DNA of 64,000 nt from Candidatus Altimarinota bacterium (GTDB lineage: Bacteria; Patescibacteriota; Gracilibacteria; UBA4473): the NCBI GenBank assembly GCA_021734395.1, contig JAIPJB010000005.1:1-64000 (forward strand), written 5' to 3'. Numbering within the stretch: the first letter of the stretch is position 1; the number at the start of each line of letters is the position of its first letter. The position numbers and the translations under genes were made by a program. Below, one piece after another: positions 1 to 7,947 of this stretch. The notes under the pieces are model-generated. The model was not told where the DNA came from and did not search any database. It was given only the letters and a program-made list of their open reading frames with translations.

Positions 1-50
1 GCTCTAATCAACGATTGTTTTGCGGTGAGGAACGAACCGGAAAACAAGTT

Positions 51-73
51 GTCCCGCACTTGATGCGGGATCC
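51..73. repeat. Short palindromic repeat (TCCCGC type)
   Basis: TCCCGCA and TGCGGGA form an inverted repeat around a short ACTTGA-like loop, followed by TCC. This is the same general design (G/C-rich stem ending in GGATCC or GGAATGAC) as repeats at 30893, 41689 and 42501. It lies just upstream of the epimerase gene. Confidence 0.6.
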
Positions 74-91
74 ATTTATCTATGATAAAAA

Positions 92-1072
92 ATGAAAAAA
101 ATACTTGTAACCGGAGGTGCGGGCTTTATCGGCTCTAATTTCTGCAATCTCAATAAAGACGAGTATGACATTGTAGCATTGGATAATTTGTTTTTAGGGG
201 ATGCAGAAAATTTGGAATCTGGTGTTGGATTTGTCCAAGGGGATGCGTGTAATATTGAAGACTTAGCGCAGTGTGGATCAAAATTTGATTTTGTAGTTCA
301 TTTCGCAGGAACATCATCAGCACCAATGTTTGCTGATGACGGATTTGTAGAGGGATATGTAAATTCCATACAAAGTTTTTGCCAGAGCTTGGAGTTTGCC
401 CGAAAAGTCGGAGCCAAAAAATTTCTCTACGCGTCTACTTCTTCTTTGTATGGGAATAATCCTATGCCACTTGTCGAGACACAATCAGTTACTCCGCCCA
501 ATCACTATGCGGTGACGAAGTTCTGTTATGAGCACTGTGCGCGAATTTATCACCAAGTATACCCTGAAATAGAGATTATCGGTTTTCGTTTTATGTCGGT
601 CTATGGTCCCCATGAAGAATCAAAAGGACGATATGCGAATATGATTTCTCAATTCATTTGGGATATTGCTCGTGATCTACCACCGGTCATTTATGGAGAC
701 GGAGAGCAGTTTCGAGATTTTACCAATGTGGTGGATGTGGTGCAGGGGATAAAATTAGCCTTGGAAGCAGATGAGAAGCTTGGAAACAAAGTGTATAATA
801 TCGGGACAGGAGAATGCTGTTCGTTTAATGATATTCTGAAGGAAATAAATGCTGCTTTGGGAAAAAATATTGAGCCAATCTATATTTCCAATCCGGTAAA
901 AGAAGGGTACGTTCGCGGTCAACATGCGGATATTTCCAAAATATCAAATGAATTGGGATACAAGCCAACGGTTGACTTACAGACAGGAATTAGTCATCAG
1001 GTGCGGCATTTGGATGTATCCAAAATAAAGGAGACCAGTTCTGATCTGATAAGAGATCAGTATGCGAGTTAA
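92..1072 (+). CDS. NAD-dependent sugar-nucleotide epimerase/dehydratase
   Basis: This is an extended short-chain dehydrogenase/reductase of 326 aa, the usual size for UDP-glucose or UDP-glucuronate 4-epimerases. The N-terminal Rossmann motif GGAGFIGSN is at residues 8-16. A TSSLYG segment near residue 117 and the catalytic pair YAVTK near residue 139 follow. The C-terminal half carries the substrate-side segments FRFMSVYGP and YGDGEQFRDFTNVVDV that are typical of sugar epimerases. The likely role is making an activated sugar for surface polysaccharide. The exact substrate cannot be read from sequence. It starts at an ATG after an A-rich stretch without a clear Shine-Dalgarno site. A tRNA gene lies downstream on the other strand. 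Confidence 0.85.
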   Translation: MKKILVTGGAGFIGSNFCNLNKDEYDIVALDNLFLGDAENLESGVGFVQGDACNIEDLAQCGSKFDFVVHFAGTSSAPMFADDGFVEGYVNSIQSFCQSLEFARKVGAKKFLYASTSSLYGNNPMPLVETQSVTPPNHYAVTKFCYEHCARIYHQVYPEIEIIGFRFMSVYGPHEESKGRYANMISQFIWDIARDLPPVIYGDGEQFRDFTNVVDVVQGIKLALEADEKLGNKVYNIGTGECCSFNDILKEINAALGKNIEPIYISNPVKEGYVRGQHADISKISNELGYKPTVDLQTGISHQVRHLDVSKIKETSSDLIRDQYAS

Positions 1073-1154
1073 CGAGTTCACAAGCCCCCCCAAGTCAACG
1101 AGTTTAGCAAAAACCCCCTGAGAAGGAGAATAAATGCCAGGCAGGATGTTTGCC

Positions 1155-1232
1155 TGGCGGGACCGACGGGACTCGAACCCGCGACCTCCGCCGTGACAGG
1201 GCGGCGCTCTAAACCAACTGAGCTACGATCCC
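1155..1232 (-). tRNA. tRNA-Asp (GTC)
   Basis: Read on the minus strand, the acceptor arms GGGATCG and CGGTCCC pair over 7 bp. The D-arm (TAGCTCAGTTGG), a GC-rich anticodon stem with loop CTGTCAC (anticodon GTC) and the T-arm GGGTTCGAGTCCC are all present. The discriminator is G and the CCA end is encoded. A promoter of the TACAAT type lies just upstream. Confidence 0.95.
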
Positions 1233-1246
1233 GAAAGAACGAACGG

Positions 1247-1274
1247 ATTGTAGACAGAATGAAAAACTCGTCAA
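1247..1274 (-). promoter_or_regulatory. Promoter of tRNA-Asp
   Basis: On the minus strand, TTGACG is followed by a 16-bp spacer and TACAAT, placing initiation a few bases before the tRNA 5' end. The same spacing and -10 sequence recur at seven other genes in the window. Confidence 0.75.
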
Positions 1275-1316
1275 TAAAAATTACTTCCTTTCGTTCTCTT
1301 GAGAAATATATTTTTG

Positions 1317-2474
1317 TTATTCCACTTCAATACTGATTCCTCCGAAAGGGAAAAATCCCACTTTTTTTTCGGTATTGGCATCGATCCATTCGGGGATATG
1401 GAGAACCCATCGGGAATTATTCCCAGATTTTGCGGTCTGAGACATGTCTACCTTGAGTGTTATTTTTTTAATACTGGAACCGATAGCCAATCGGGTTTGT
1501 TTGAGGGGGATATGAATGAGTTCTTTGTAGGGATGGATACGGTCGGAAATTCTGCGTCCGGCCTCTTCCAGCCACAGATCATTAAAGTCGGAATAAATAC
1601 CATTCCCTACGCGTCGAAATTGAAGTCCGGCTAGTTCTACAATTCCATTTTTACTCTGAAGTTTTAGCTGATGGGCGATAACATCTCGTTGATTTTTGGA
1701 AACCGTTTTTTTCTTGGGAAGAGATTCATCTTTGTATATGTAGAGAGTGCCAGCATCCTGCTCAGCGGGAAGGGTCTGAATGGTTTCTGGTGATTGATAT
1801 GTAAAAGATTCAGGAGCAGAATTAGAATTTTCTGTTTGATTTGGTTCTGGTACATCATCAGCCTGAACAATATCAAAACTGGTCAGGTGCCCTGTTTTTT
1901 TCATGATCCGAAATAGTTGTTCGGCTATTTCAGATCGCGTCGGATTATGATTTGGCTTCAGGTCAGTATATTCAGCGCCATGGGGGAGCAACTCTTTTTG
2001 TAAAAGTGTGCGAAAATATTTTTTGTACCAAGGTTCATCTTCTGCTTCAGGAGCGACTTCCAATCCAAAGGCATTTGCCATAATTTTCGCTGCTTCTGCA
2101 CGATTAATTTTACTCCCGGGTTGGAAAGTACCATCGGGATATCCCTCCAACCAGCCATATTCATGAGCGGTTTCCACATAATCGAAAAACCAGTCAGAGC
2201 GTTCCACATCAGGAAAGCTAGATTCCAGCGGTAGATATTTTTCGACTCCCGTGGCCTGCACCAATACTTTGCAAAACTCAGCTCGATTCATGGGGCGGTC
2301 AGGCGCAAAAGTACCGTCAGAGTTTCCTGACATTACTTCTTTTTCGCTCAGTGTCGCAATAGAAGAATGTGCCCAGTCAGGAATTGCTGTGCGATCAGAA
2401 AATCCTTCGAGAGCCGCAGAGGCAATATTAAGATTGAGAAATAGAGCGATAGCCGCTATAAAAAAAACTCGCAT
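1317..2474 (-). CDS. Secreted SLH-domain protein
   Basis: This 385-aa protein begins with a signal peptide (MRVFFIAAIALFLNLNIASA). Three S-layer homology segments follow: about residues 31-76, 88-137 and a weaker third at 148-195. They show the recurring pattern F-x-D ... G-x-x-D-G-T-F-x-P ... N-R-A-E. SLH domains normally bind pyruvylated cell-wall polymer, so the protein is probably anchored in the envelope. The C-terminal half (about residues 215-385) is a serine/glutamate-rich linker and a beta-rich domain I do not recognise. An upstream in-frame ATG exists at 2510, but a promoter with TACAAT at 2483-2488 covers it. The ATG at 2474 is therefore preferred, and the mRNA would be almost leaderless. 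Confidence 0.85.
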   Translation of the reverse strand: MRVFFIAAIALFLNLNIASAALEGFSDRTAIPDWAHSSIATLSEKEVMSGNSDGTFAPDRPMNRAEFCKVLVQATGVEKYLPLESSFPDVERSDWFFDYVETAHEYGWLEGYPDGTFQPGSKINRAEAAKIMANAFGLEVAPEAEDEPWYKKYFRTLLQKELLPHGAEYTDLKPNHNPTRSEIAEQLFRIMKKTGHLTSFDIVQADDVPEPNQTENSNSAPESFTYQSPETIQTLPAEQDAGTLYIYKDESLPKKKTVSKNQRDVIAHQLKLQSKNGIVELAGLQFRRVGNGIYSDFNDLWLEEAGRRISDRIHPYKELIHIPLKQTRLAIGSSIKKITLKVDMSQTAKSGNNSRWVLHIPEWIDANTEKKVGFFPFGGISIEVE

Positions 2475-2482
2475 CTTCTGAG

Positions 2483-2510
2483 ATTGTAGGAGATTGCTTG
2501 AAAAGTTCAA
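2483..2510 (-). promoter_or_regulatory. Promoter of the SLH protein gene
   Basis: TTGAAC, a 16-bp spacer and TACAAT are read on the minus strand. The -10 box ends 8 nt before the ATG at 2474, so transcription would start at or very near the start codon. This decides the start of the SLH gene. Confidence 0.65.
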
Positions 2511-2513
2511 ATT

Positions 2514-3065
2514 TTACCGAGACGATGTTTTGCTGGGAATTATGTTTTCTACGGCACCCCATTCAGCATCGCCTTCTTCAGGAATAATAACCGTTACTTC
2601 GTCGCCTACTTTTGCTTTGTAGAATGTGACCGAAGCATAAAGAACATTATAGGTTTTTTCTTCGCACAAAACTTTATACTGATTGCCTTCCAAGATTAGC
2701 CGACCCGTACAAAGCTTTCTGGGAGTCATATCGATTTGTTTGTACACAAAAGCTCCGTTGGGTTTAATCGTCAGCTTCAGACTATCCCCTTCAACGAGTT
2801 TTGATTTTGACGCATAGTTTGTTGGAACAGGATAGACGGTTCCGTCTTTTGCTGTCATATTTTGTCCGTCAAAAATTCCTTCCACAACGCGCTCTTCTTC
2901 CCCGATCATTTCATCGGATAGTTCTTTTGCTTTTTCTTTTATGGGGCTCATTTCTACATTGTTTTTTTCAGCCAAAAGTTCAGACCATTTGGCTACTGCC
3001 TCTAGGGATGACTGGGCGGAATGAATCGCCTGATTGAGTTTGCGGATGATTTCGGAATCTTTCAT
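2514..3065 (-). CDS. Conserved hypothetical protein, 183 aa
   Basis: I do not recognise a named family. The N-terminal 75 residues (starting MKDSEIIRKLNQ) are predicted helical and charged, and probably form a coiled coil. Residues 80-183 are beta-rich, with segments such as KDGTVYPVPTNYASKSKL and KVGDEVTVIIPEEG that suggest a small barrel. There is no signal peptide or membrane segment, so it is probably cytoplasmic. The start at 3065 was chosen because the 18 extra residues of the longer frame do not look like the rest. The gene ends 3 nt before the -35 box of the SLH gene's promoter on the same strand and is divergent from glyS. Confidence 0.6.
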   Translation of the reverse strand: MKDSEIIRKLNQAIHSAQSSLEAVAKWSELLAEKNNVEMSPIKEKAKELSDEMIGEEERVVEGIFDGQNMTAKDGTVYPVPTNYASKSKLVEGDSLKLTIKPNGAFVYKQIDMTPRKLCTGRLILEGNQYKVLCEEKTYNVLYASVTFYKAKVGDEVTVIIPEEGDAEWGAVENIIPSKTSSR

Positions 3066-3134
3066 GTGTGTCTGTGTGTTCTCCTCATTATACCACAATA
3101 AAAAGGGAATTTCAAGCATTTGGAGTGATTTTTT

Positions 3135-3162
3135 TTGCTTTTTGGGGCTGAGAATCTACAAT
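3135..3162 (+). promoter_or_regulatory. Promoter of glyS
   Basis: TTGCTT, a 16-bp spacer and TACAAT lie upstream of the glyS ATG at 3188. This is one of eight promoters in the window with the same spacer length and -10 box. Confidence 0.7.
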
Positions 3163-3187
3163 TCCACTGATTTCTATATAAGGTGTT

Positions 3188-4585
3188 ATGACAAAAACTA
3201 CGATGGATCAGATTGTTTCTTTTTGTAAGAGAAGGGGATTTGCGTATCCGGGAAGTGCGATTTATGGCGGTTTTGCCAATTCGTACACCTACGGTCCGTA
3301 TGGGACAGAACTGAAAAAAAACATTAAAGATTTGTGGTGGGATACTTTTGTTCGCCAGAGGGAGGATATGGTAGGCATTGACGGTGATATTTTGCTGCAT
3401 CCTCGCACGTGGAAAGCGAGCGGTCATCTGGATTCTTTCAACGATCAGTTGGTAGACTGTAAAAACTGTAAAGCCCGATTGCGGGCCGATCATTTGGTGG
3501 AGGGGCAATTGGATATCGAATGCGAAGGTTTGGCAGATGAAGATGTCACCAAATTGATCGAAGAAAATGATATCAAGTGTCCCAAATGCGGAAAAAAAGA
3601 TTTCACGCCGGTAAGAAAATTTAATCTGATGTTTGAGACTCAGATGGCAAAAACCCATTCGGCAAGCTCAGGGCAAGCCGCAGATGGTGTGGCGTATCTT
3701 CGCCCTGAGACAGCGCAGGCTATTTTTTTGGAATTCAAAAATATTGTGGACACGATGCGGGTCAAGCTCCCTTTTGGTATTGGACAGATTGGAAAAGCAT
3801 TTCGCAATGAAATCACCCCCGGAAACTTTATTTTTCGCCGTTTGGAATTTGAACAAATGGAGATCGAATATTTTATCGAAGAAAAAGACTGGAAATCTCA
3901 ATTTGATGCCTGGCAGAAAGCGATGCAGCAGTGGTGTAAATCCATTGGATTGGATTCTGACAAGTTGCATGATTATGAACATCCCGAAGAAAAACTCTCT
4001 CACTATTCCAAGAGGACGGTGGATATCGAATACGATTTTCCGTTCGGTCGGAGTGAGCTGTATGGATTAGCCTATCGGACTGATTTTGACCTCTCTCAGC
4101 ACGAGCAGTTTTCCAAACAAACTCTCCGAATTCACGACGAGCAGAAAGGCGAAAAAATACTCCCGCATGTGATCGAACCGACCTTTGGTGTGGATCGAAC
4201 GATTCTGGCATTGTTGTGCGATGGATATACGGAAGAAAAATTAGACGATGGATCTGAGCGAGTTGTGATGAAGCTGTCGCCCCTTATCGCTCCTGTGAAA
4301 GTCGCGGTGCTGCCACTCCTCAAAAAAGACGGACTGCCAGAAAAGGCGAGAGAAGTTTTCACGCTTTTACAGCATTTTGGAAATATCGAATATGATGAAG
4401 GTGGCTCGATCGGAAAACGCTACCGTCGGCAAGATGAGATCGGCACACCGGTCTGTGTGACGGTCGATCATGACAGCTTAGAAGATGAAAGTGTAACGAT
4501 TCGTGATCGGGACAACATGCAGCAGGAGCGGGTAAAGATTTCAGAGTTGGCGAAGAAATTGGGGAAGAAGTATTTCAGTCAATAA
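3188..4585 (+). CDS. glyS: Glycyl-tRNA synthetase (dimeric class II type)
   Basis: This enzyme attaches glycine to tRNA-Gly. At 465 aa it has the size of the homodimeric class. Visible landmarks are the N-terminal RRGFAYPGSAIYGG, a zinc-ribbon-like pair of CxxC motifs (DCKNC and KCPKC, about residues 94-138), the YLRPETAQ motif, motif 2 around FRNEITPGNFIFRR and motif 3 GVDRTILALL. The anticodon-binding domain is C-terminal. Just before YLRPETAQ there is an extra stretch, THSASSGQAADG, encoded by a palindromic repeat at 3658-3679. By eye it is about 5-6 residues longer than family members. The gene overlaps the convergent transposase gene by 11 nt. Confidence 0.95.
   Translation: MTKTTMDQIVSFCKRRGFAYPGSAIYGGFANSYTYGPYGTELKKNIKDLWWDTFVRQREDMVGIDGDILLHPRTWKASGHLDSFNDQLVDCKNCKARLRADHLVEGQLDIECEGLADEDVTKLIEENDIKCPKCGKKDFTPVRKFNLMFETQMAKTHSASSGQAADGVAYLRPETAQAIFLEFKNIVDTMRVKLPFGIGQIGKAFRNEITPGNFIFRRLEFEQMEIEYFIEEKDWKSQFDAWQKAMQQWCKSIGLDSDKLHDYEHPEEKLSHYSKRTVDIEYDFPFGRSELYGLAYRTDFDLSQHEQFSKQTLRIHDEQKGEKILPHVIEPTFGVDRTILALLCDGYTEEKLDDGSERVVMKLSPLIAPVKVAVLPLLKKDGLPEKAREVFTLLQHFGNIEYDEGGSIGKRYRRQDEIGTPVCVTVDHDSLEDESVTIRDRDNMQQERVKISELAKKLGKKYFSQ
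3658..3679. repeat. Palindromic repeat inside glyS
   Basis: The segment has the form TTCGGC-AAGCTCAGGG-CAAGCC and encodes part of HSASSGQAADG in frame. A related copy with a TTCGACCC start and CTCAGGGCAAGC end lies at 32631-32653. It looks like an insertion into a surface loop of the synthetase. Confidence 0.6.
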
Positions 4586-5117
4586 AAAATTCATCATTCT
4601 TCCATTGTTCAGGATTTATTCGGATGTATTCTTGTATATTTTTCAATGATAATTCATTTCGGATGATATGATCGTAATATGATCTCTGCCAACGAAAAAT
4701 TTTTTCTGGAAAGCAATGATTTATTTTTCGTGTGACACTGGATTTAAATTGTTGAATGATTTTGGGAATGAGCATTTTTGACCGGTCGCTTGGAGTAGGG
4801 GACGCAGATCTGCGTCCCCTACAAATATCTGATAAACCTGACTTTTTTATTTTTAAAACTCCATGAATATGATTTGGCATTATGATAAAAGCATCAATTC
4901 CGATATTCGGAAAATGTTTTGGAATATCTTTCCAGTATTTTTGAGCAATATATCCGAGGGGATTAAGAACTATCTTTTTGTTTTGGATGTTTCCAAAAAA
5001 AGGATTTCTGTTTTTGGTGCAAATAGTAAGGAAGTAAAAAGCTTCAGACGAGTAGTGAAAATTAGAAAAACGCAGTTTTTTTCTTTCTTTTGATCGTCTG
5101 AATTTGTTCTGTGCCAT
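4575..5117 (-). CDS. REP-associated tyrosine transposase (RAYT, Y1_Tnp family)
   Basis: This 180-aa single-strand transposase belongs to the IS200/IS605-like tyrosine family that acts on REP hairpins. The HUH-type motif is in IIMPNHIHG (about residue 80), where two histidines bind metal. The catalytic tyrosine is in SYYDHIIRNE (about residue 150). The N-terminal YHYSSEAFYFLTICTKNR-like region is typical, with the segment FYFLTICTKNR visible. No terminal repeats or second IS gene are seen, as expected of RAYTs. A perfect 28-nt palindrome at 4795-4822 lies in the coding region and encodes CRGRRSASPT between the HUH and tyrosine halves. The protein appears intact. It ends convergently inside the glyS 3' end. 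Confidence 0.88.
   Translation of the reverse strand: MAQNKFRRSKERKKLRFSNFHYSSEAFYFLTICTKNRNPFFGNIQNKKIVLNPLGYIAQKYWKDIPKHFPNIGIDAFIIMPNHIHGVLKIKKSGLSDICRGRRSASPTPSDRSKMLIPKIIQQFKSSVTRKINHCFPEKIFRWQRSYYDHIIRNELSLKNIQEYIRINPEQWKNDEFFID
4795..4822. repeat. REP hairpin (28-nt perfect palindrome) within the RAYT gene
   Basis: The left arm GTAGGGGACGCAGA is the exact reverse complement of the right arm, and AAAT follows. A sister element with arm GTAGGGAACAACGA, the same length and the same AAAT flank lies at 9047-9074. The shared GTAGGG...CCCTAC ends with a changed centre suggest two members of one REP family. Confidence 0.8.
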
Positions 5118-5214
5118 TTCCTGTAATGATACGAATTCTTTGAGGATAAAAACAAATATTTATTTATCATTTTTCTTTTTTCGTTACAATTACAATAAGC
5201 AAGAATAAAAAATT

Positions 5215-6195
5215 ATGAGAATTCTTACCGGTATGCAGTCTAGCGGGATTCCCCACATCGGGAATTATTTTGGGATGATGCGGCAGACGATCGAGCTGCA
5301 GGATTATCCGGACAATGAATGTTTTTATTTTATTGCTGATCTGCACGCTTTTACAACTCAGCGTAATCCAGAAGAGTTTCGTGCCCATCAGGAGCGGTGT
5401 GTGATAGACTGGTTGGCTTTGGGGATTGATCCCAAAAAATCACTCTTTTATCGCCAGTCGGATATCAGGGCTCATACGGAATTAACTTGGCTTTTGCTCT
5501 GTCAGGCGAATATGGGATTATTGCAACGAGCACATTCCTACAAGGACAAGCTCGCTCGAAAAATAGAAGCCAATGCGGGACTGTTTACCTATCCGGTACT
5601 CATGGCAGCGGATATTCTGCTCTATGATGCCGAGGTTATCCCGGTCGGGAAAGATCAAAAACAGCACGTCGAAATGGCACGTGATATCGCTCAGAAATTC
5701 AACCATCAATTTGGCGAAGTATTCACACTGCCCAAACCTCGAATACTCAAAGATGTCCAAACGATTCCGGGACTAGACGGACAGAAAATGTCCAAAAGTT
5801 ACGGCAACACGATTGATATTTTCGAGGATGAAACAGTTTTGCGTAAAAAAGTGATGTCGATCCAAACGGCTTCAGTTCCTCTGGGGGAACCATTGGATCC
5901 GTCTGGATGCACTGTTTTTGCATTTCATAAACTATTTGGCAATCCAAACCTAAAAAAGTTGGAACAGCAATACAAAAATGGAGAAATTGGGTATGGAGAC
6001 AGTAAGAAACAACTTTTTGAGCTGATCTGGGAATATTTTCGTGAAGCCAGAGAAAGACGGGAAAAACTTTTATTGAACAAAAAATGTGTTCAAGAGATAT
6101 TAGAGCAGGGGGCTCAAAAAGCCAATACTATCGCCGAGAAAAAATTGTCAGAAGTTCGAAAAAAAATGGGGCTCGATGGGAAACATTTGGCATAG
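5215..6195 (+). CDS. trpS: Tryptophanyl-tRNA synthetase
   Basis: This class I synthetase charges tRNA-Trp. The 326-aa length is standard for bacterial TrpS. The N-terminal signature GMQSSGIPHIGNYFG contains the HIGH-type motif PHIG (about residues 14-17). The KMSKS loop reads GQKMSKSYGN near residue 195. The sequence between includes YKDKLARKIEANAGLFTYPVLMAADILLYDAEV-type core segments (for example FTYPVLMAADILLYDAE). The ATG has no Shine-Dalgarno site, and TACAAT boxes occur twice about 20-30 nt upstream. A repeat at 6069-6095 lies in the C-terminal coding region. A terminator hairpin follows the stop. Confidence 0.96.
   Translation: MRILTGMQSSGIPHIGNYFGMMRQTIELQDYPDNECFYFIADLHAFTTQRNPEEFRAHQERCVIDWLALGIDPKKSLFYRQSDIRAHTELTWLLLCQANMGLLQRAHSYKDKLARKIEANAGLFTYPVLMAADILLYDAEVIPVGKDQKQHVEMARDIAQKFNHQFGEVFTLPKPRILKDVQTIPGLDGQKMSKSYGNTIDIFEDETVLRKKVMSIQTASVPLGEPLDPSGCTVFAFHKLFGNPNLKKLEQQYKNGEIGYGDSKKQLFELIWEYFREARERREKLLLNKKCVQEILEQGAQKANTIAEKKLSEVRKKMGLDGKHLA
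6069..6095. repeat. Short TTGAACA element inside trpS
   Basis: TTGAACA-N7-TGTTCAA is a 7-bp inverted repeat within a 27-nt block that is identical at 52534-52560. A 24-nt core of the block is also found in truB at 29688-29711. Here it encodes LLNKKCVQ in frame without an obvious length change against TrpS relatives. Confidence 0.7.
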
Positions 6196-6200
6196 GAAAA

Positions 6201-6228
6201 GGAGAGATCTCTTAATGAAGACCTCTCC
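6201..6228. terminator. Hairpin between convergent trpS and the 6.2 kb gene
   Basis: GGAGAG-A-TCT and AGA-C-CTCTCC form a stem with one mismatch and an 8-nt loop, followed by a T-rich stretch on the plus strand. It probably ends trpS transcription and may work in both directions. Confidence 0.6.
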
Positions 6229-6231
6229 GGT

Positions 6232-6633
6232 TTATTCTTTCCGGACAACGATGTAGAGGTTGTCCATGAGAAATTTTTTTGGATAGGGGATCAAAAAAAG
6301 AGATTTGTCTCCTACCAAAAGAAATATATTCCTTCCTTCCCGACGATATCCTAGATGATATCCGTAATAATCTAGGATCAGATTCATCGGAAAGTTTCCT
6401 CCGACCTGAATTTTTTTTGCTTGCGTGCGAAATCCGATCTCATAATCCACATCGAGTGAATCATCAGATTTTGCGGCAAACTGTACGGTAAAGGGCAAGA
6501 GAGTGTCTCCTGCGACCGTGATTTTTTGGGTCACAAAGGGATACTCAAAAACCGCTACAGGAGAGGGAGGAAAAAAAGAATCGTCCTGCAAAAAAAGAAT
6601 GCAGAACAGAACAATGAAAACTATTTTTTTCAT
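6232..6633 (-). CDS. Putative secreted protein, 133 aa
   Basis: No family is recognised. The chosen ATG at 6633 has a strong Shine-Dalgarno site (AGGAGG 5 nt upstream), which is rare in this window and decides against the longer frame starting at 6729. The N-terminus MKKIVFIVLFCILFL is a signal peptide or membrane anchor. The rest is beta-rich, for example VFEYPFVTQKITVAGDTLLP and FLLVGDKSLFLIPYPKKF. It is likely exported. It is convergent with trpS and divergent from the sortase gene. Confidence 0.6.
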   Translation of the reverse strand: MKKIVFIVLFCILFLQDDSFFPPSPVAVFEYPFVTQKITVAGDTLLPFTVQFAAKSDDSLDVDYEIGFRTQAKKIQVGGNFPMNLILDYYGYHLGYRREGRNIFLLVGDKSLFLIPYPKKFLMDNLYIVVRKE

Positions 6634-6745
6634 ACATCCTCCTTTTGATTTATTGGAAAAAAGAAAGAACAAACTGTGTTGACTTATATCACATTTTTGT
6701 TCTTTTGCAAGAAAGATATCGTATTCCAAAAGACAGAGAAGAGAC

Positions 6746-6774
6746 TTGAAAAAAGCTGTTTTTTGTGCTATACT
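6746..6774 (+). promoter_or_regulatory. Promoter of the sortase gene
   Basis: TTGAAA, a 17-bp spacer and TATACT precede a GGAGGG stretch and the ATG at 6795. Confidence 0.65.
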
Positions 6775-6794
6775 GGAGGGATTTATTTTTCTCT

Positions 6795-7655
6795 ATGAAC
6801 GAACACAACGAATTTGATTTTGGTCTCAAGCCCAAGCGTCCGCTCTGGAAAGATGTTCTTCTTTTTGTTATGACGGTTGGTTCTGTCTGGGGAATGACGC
6901 ATGTCGCTCTGAACTATCAGGCATTTGCCCAGATCACAAAATTTCGAATGGAAAAGCTCCAAGCTTCTGTTTTGGATCTGATTCAAAATACTGAAAAATC
7001 AGAGCAGGCTCAGACTTTGGTGCTGGAAAAAATAAACCCAACCCCCAAAAGAATCTTTCGTCGTCAGAATCTCAAACCCCGAAATCAAGCTCAGAAAATG
7101 TTTTCGGCGATGGATGTGTATCCTTCTGATAATCGTCTCTATATTCCGAGTATTGATAAAAATGTTCCGCTCGTCCAGGTGCCGACTCATCGAAACTGGC
7201 AGCAACTCGAAAAAAATATCCAGAATGGATTGCGGGATGGAGTTGTCGTGCATCCGGTCTCTCGCGCGCCAGGGAATTTTGGGAACTTTTTTGTGACCGG
7301 TCATTCCTCTTATTACACTTGGGATTCTGGACGATTTAAAGATGTCTTTGCTCTATTGCATGAAGTGGAACCGGGAGAAAAGGTAGAAGTATATTGGGAA
7401 GGTCGAAGATATATATACCAATTGCAGGAGAAAAAAGTCGTTTTGCCGAGTCAAACGGATGTTTTACAACAGCCCAATAACAAATCGATTTTGACTCTGA
7501 TGACCTGTACACCAGTCGGAACCAATAAAAAACGACTCATTTTGGTGGGAGAATTGGTCGAAGAAGGAGTAGAAAAAACCGTTGCTTCTCCGGATTCAGA
7601 TTCAGATTCAGATTCAGAAGATTCGGTCAGACCGAGGGTGTCACTGTCTTCGTAA
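6795..7655 (+). CDS. Sortase family transpeptidase
   Basis: Sortases join surface proteins to the envelope. This 286-aa protein has an N-terminal cytoplasmic stretch, one membrane segment (WKDVLLFVMTVGSVWGMTHV, about residues 19-38) and an extracytoplasmic catalytic domain. The catalytic histidine is in FVTGHSSYY, the cysteine in LTLMTCTP and the arginine in KKRLILVGEL. The tail carries a short Ser-Asp repeat (SDSDSDSDSE) made by tandem GATTCA units. No LPXTG-like sorting signal was noticed in other proteins of the window. The frame was taken from the ATG at 6795, after the promoter and GGAGGG. Its last 29 nt overlap the convergent cutA gene. Confidence 0.88.
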   Translation: MNEHNEFDFGLKPKRPLWKDVLLFVMTVGSVWGMTHVALNYQAFAQITKFRMEKLQASVLDLIQNTEKSEQAQTLVLEKINPTPKRIFRRQNLKPRNQAQKMFSAMDVYPSDNRLYIPSIDKNVPLVQVPTHRNWQQLEKNIQNGLRDGVVVHPVSRAPGNFGNFFVTGHSSYYTWDSGRFKDVFALLHEVEPGEKVEVYWEGRRYIYQLQEKKVVLPSQTDVLQQPNNKSILTLMTCTPVGTNKKRLILVGELVEEGVEKTVASPDSDSDSDSEDSVRPRVSLSS

Positions 7656-7947
7656 TCCACTCCTGAAAATCTTTATTGGCATCAAAAGGAATTTTCAGTA
7701 TTGCGGGGAGATCATACGAGTGCAATGAATGCACTTCCCGTTTAATAGCCTCAAAATGTTGTGTGTGTGTTTTTCCAAGCAGGATGTATTCGAGTTGGTG
7801 TTGGGTTTCTCCTTTCCAGAAAAAGAGACTTTTTGATGGAAGAATGTTGCCGCAAGCAATGAGTTTTTTCTGGAGCAATGCGGTCGCTATTTTTTCCGCC
7901 TCTTCTTCACTGCCACATGGAATGTATATCAAAATCAGTGTGCCCAT
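7627..7947 (-). CDS. cutA: CutA-like divalent cation tolerance protein
   Basis: This 106-aa protein matches the small trimeric CutA1 family. It starts with a beta strand (LILIYIPCGSEEEAEKIA), then LLQKKLIACGNILPSKSLFFWKGE, and ends EWITKTV. The segment with ACGN followed by a WxGE-type turn is the family signature. CutA proteins are cytoplasmic and linked to copper tolerance, though their biochemical role is unclear. It overlaps the end of the upstream CDP-alcohol phosphatidyltransferase gene by 13 nt and is likely co-transcribed with it and with tRNA-Ser. Confidence 0.88.
   Translation of the reverse strand: MGTLILIYIPCGSEEEAEKIATALLQKKLIACGNILPSKSLFFWKGETQHQLEYILLGKTHTQHFEAIKREVHSLHSYDLPAILKIPFDANKDFQEWITKTVTPSV

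Noticed and set aside
1299-1634. 111-aa open frame on the plus strand inside the SLH gene
   Set aside because: It is antisense to the beta-rich part of the SLH protein and shows no start signal or known motif.
3062-3658. 198-aa antisense open frame opposite glyS
   Set aside because: It lies almost wholly opposite glyS codons, shows no domain and is best explained as a shadow of glyS coding.
4863-5093. 76-aa plus-strand frame opposite the transposase
   Set aside because: It is antisense to the N-terminal half of the RAYT gene, which has clear family motifs.
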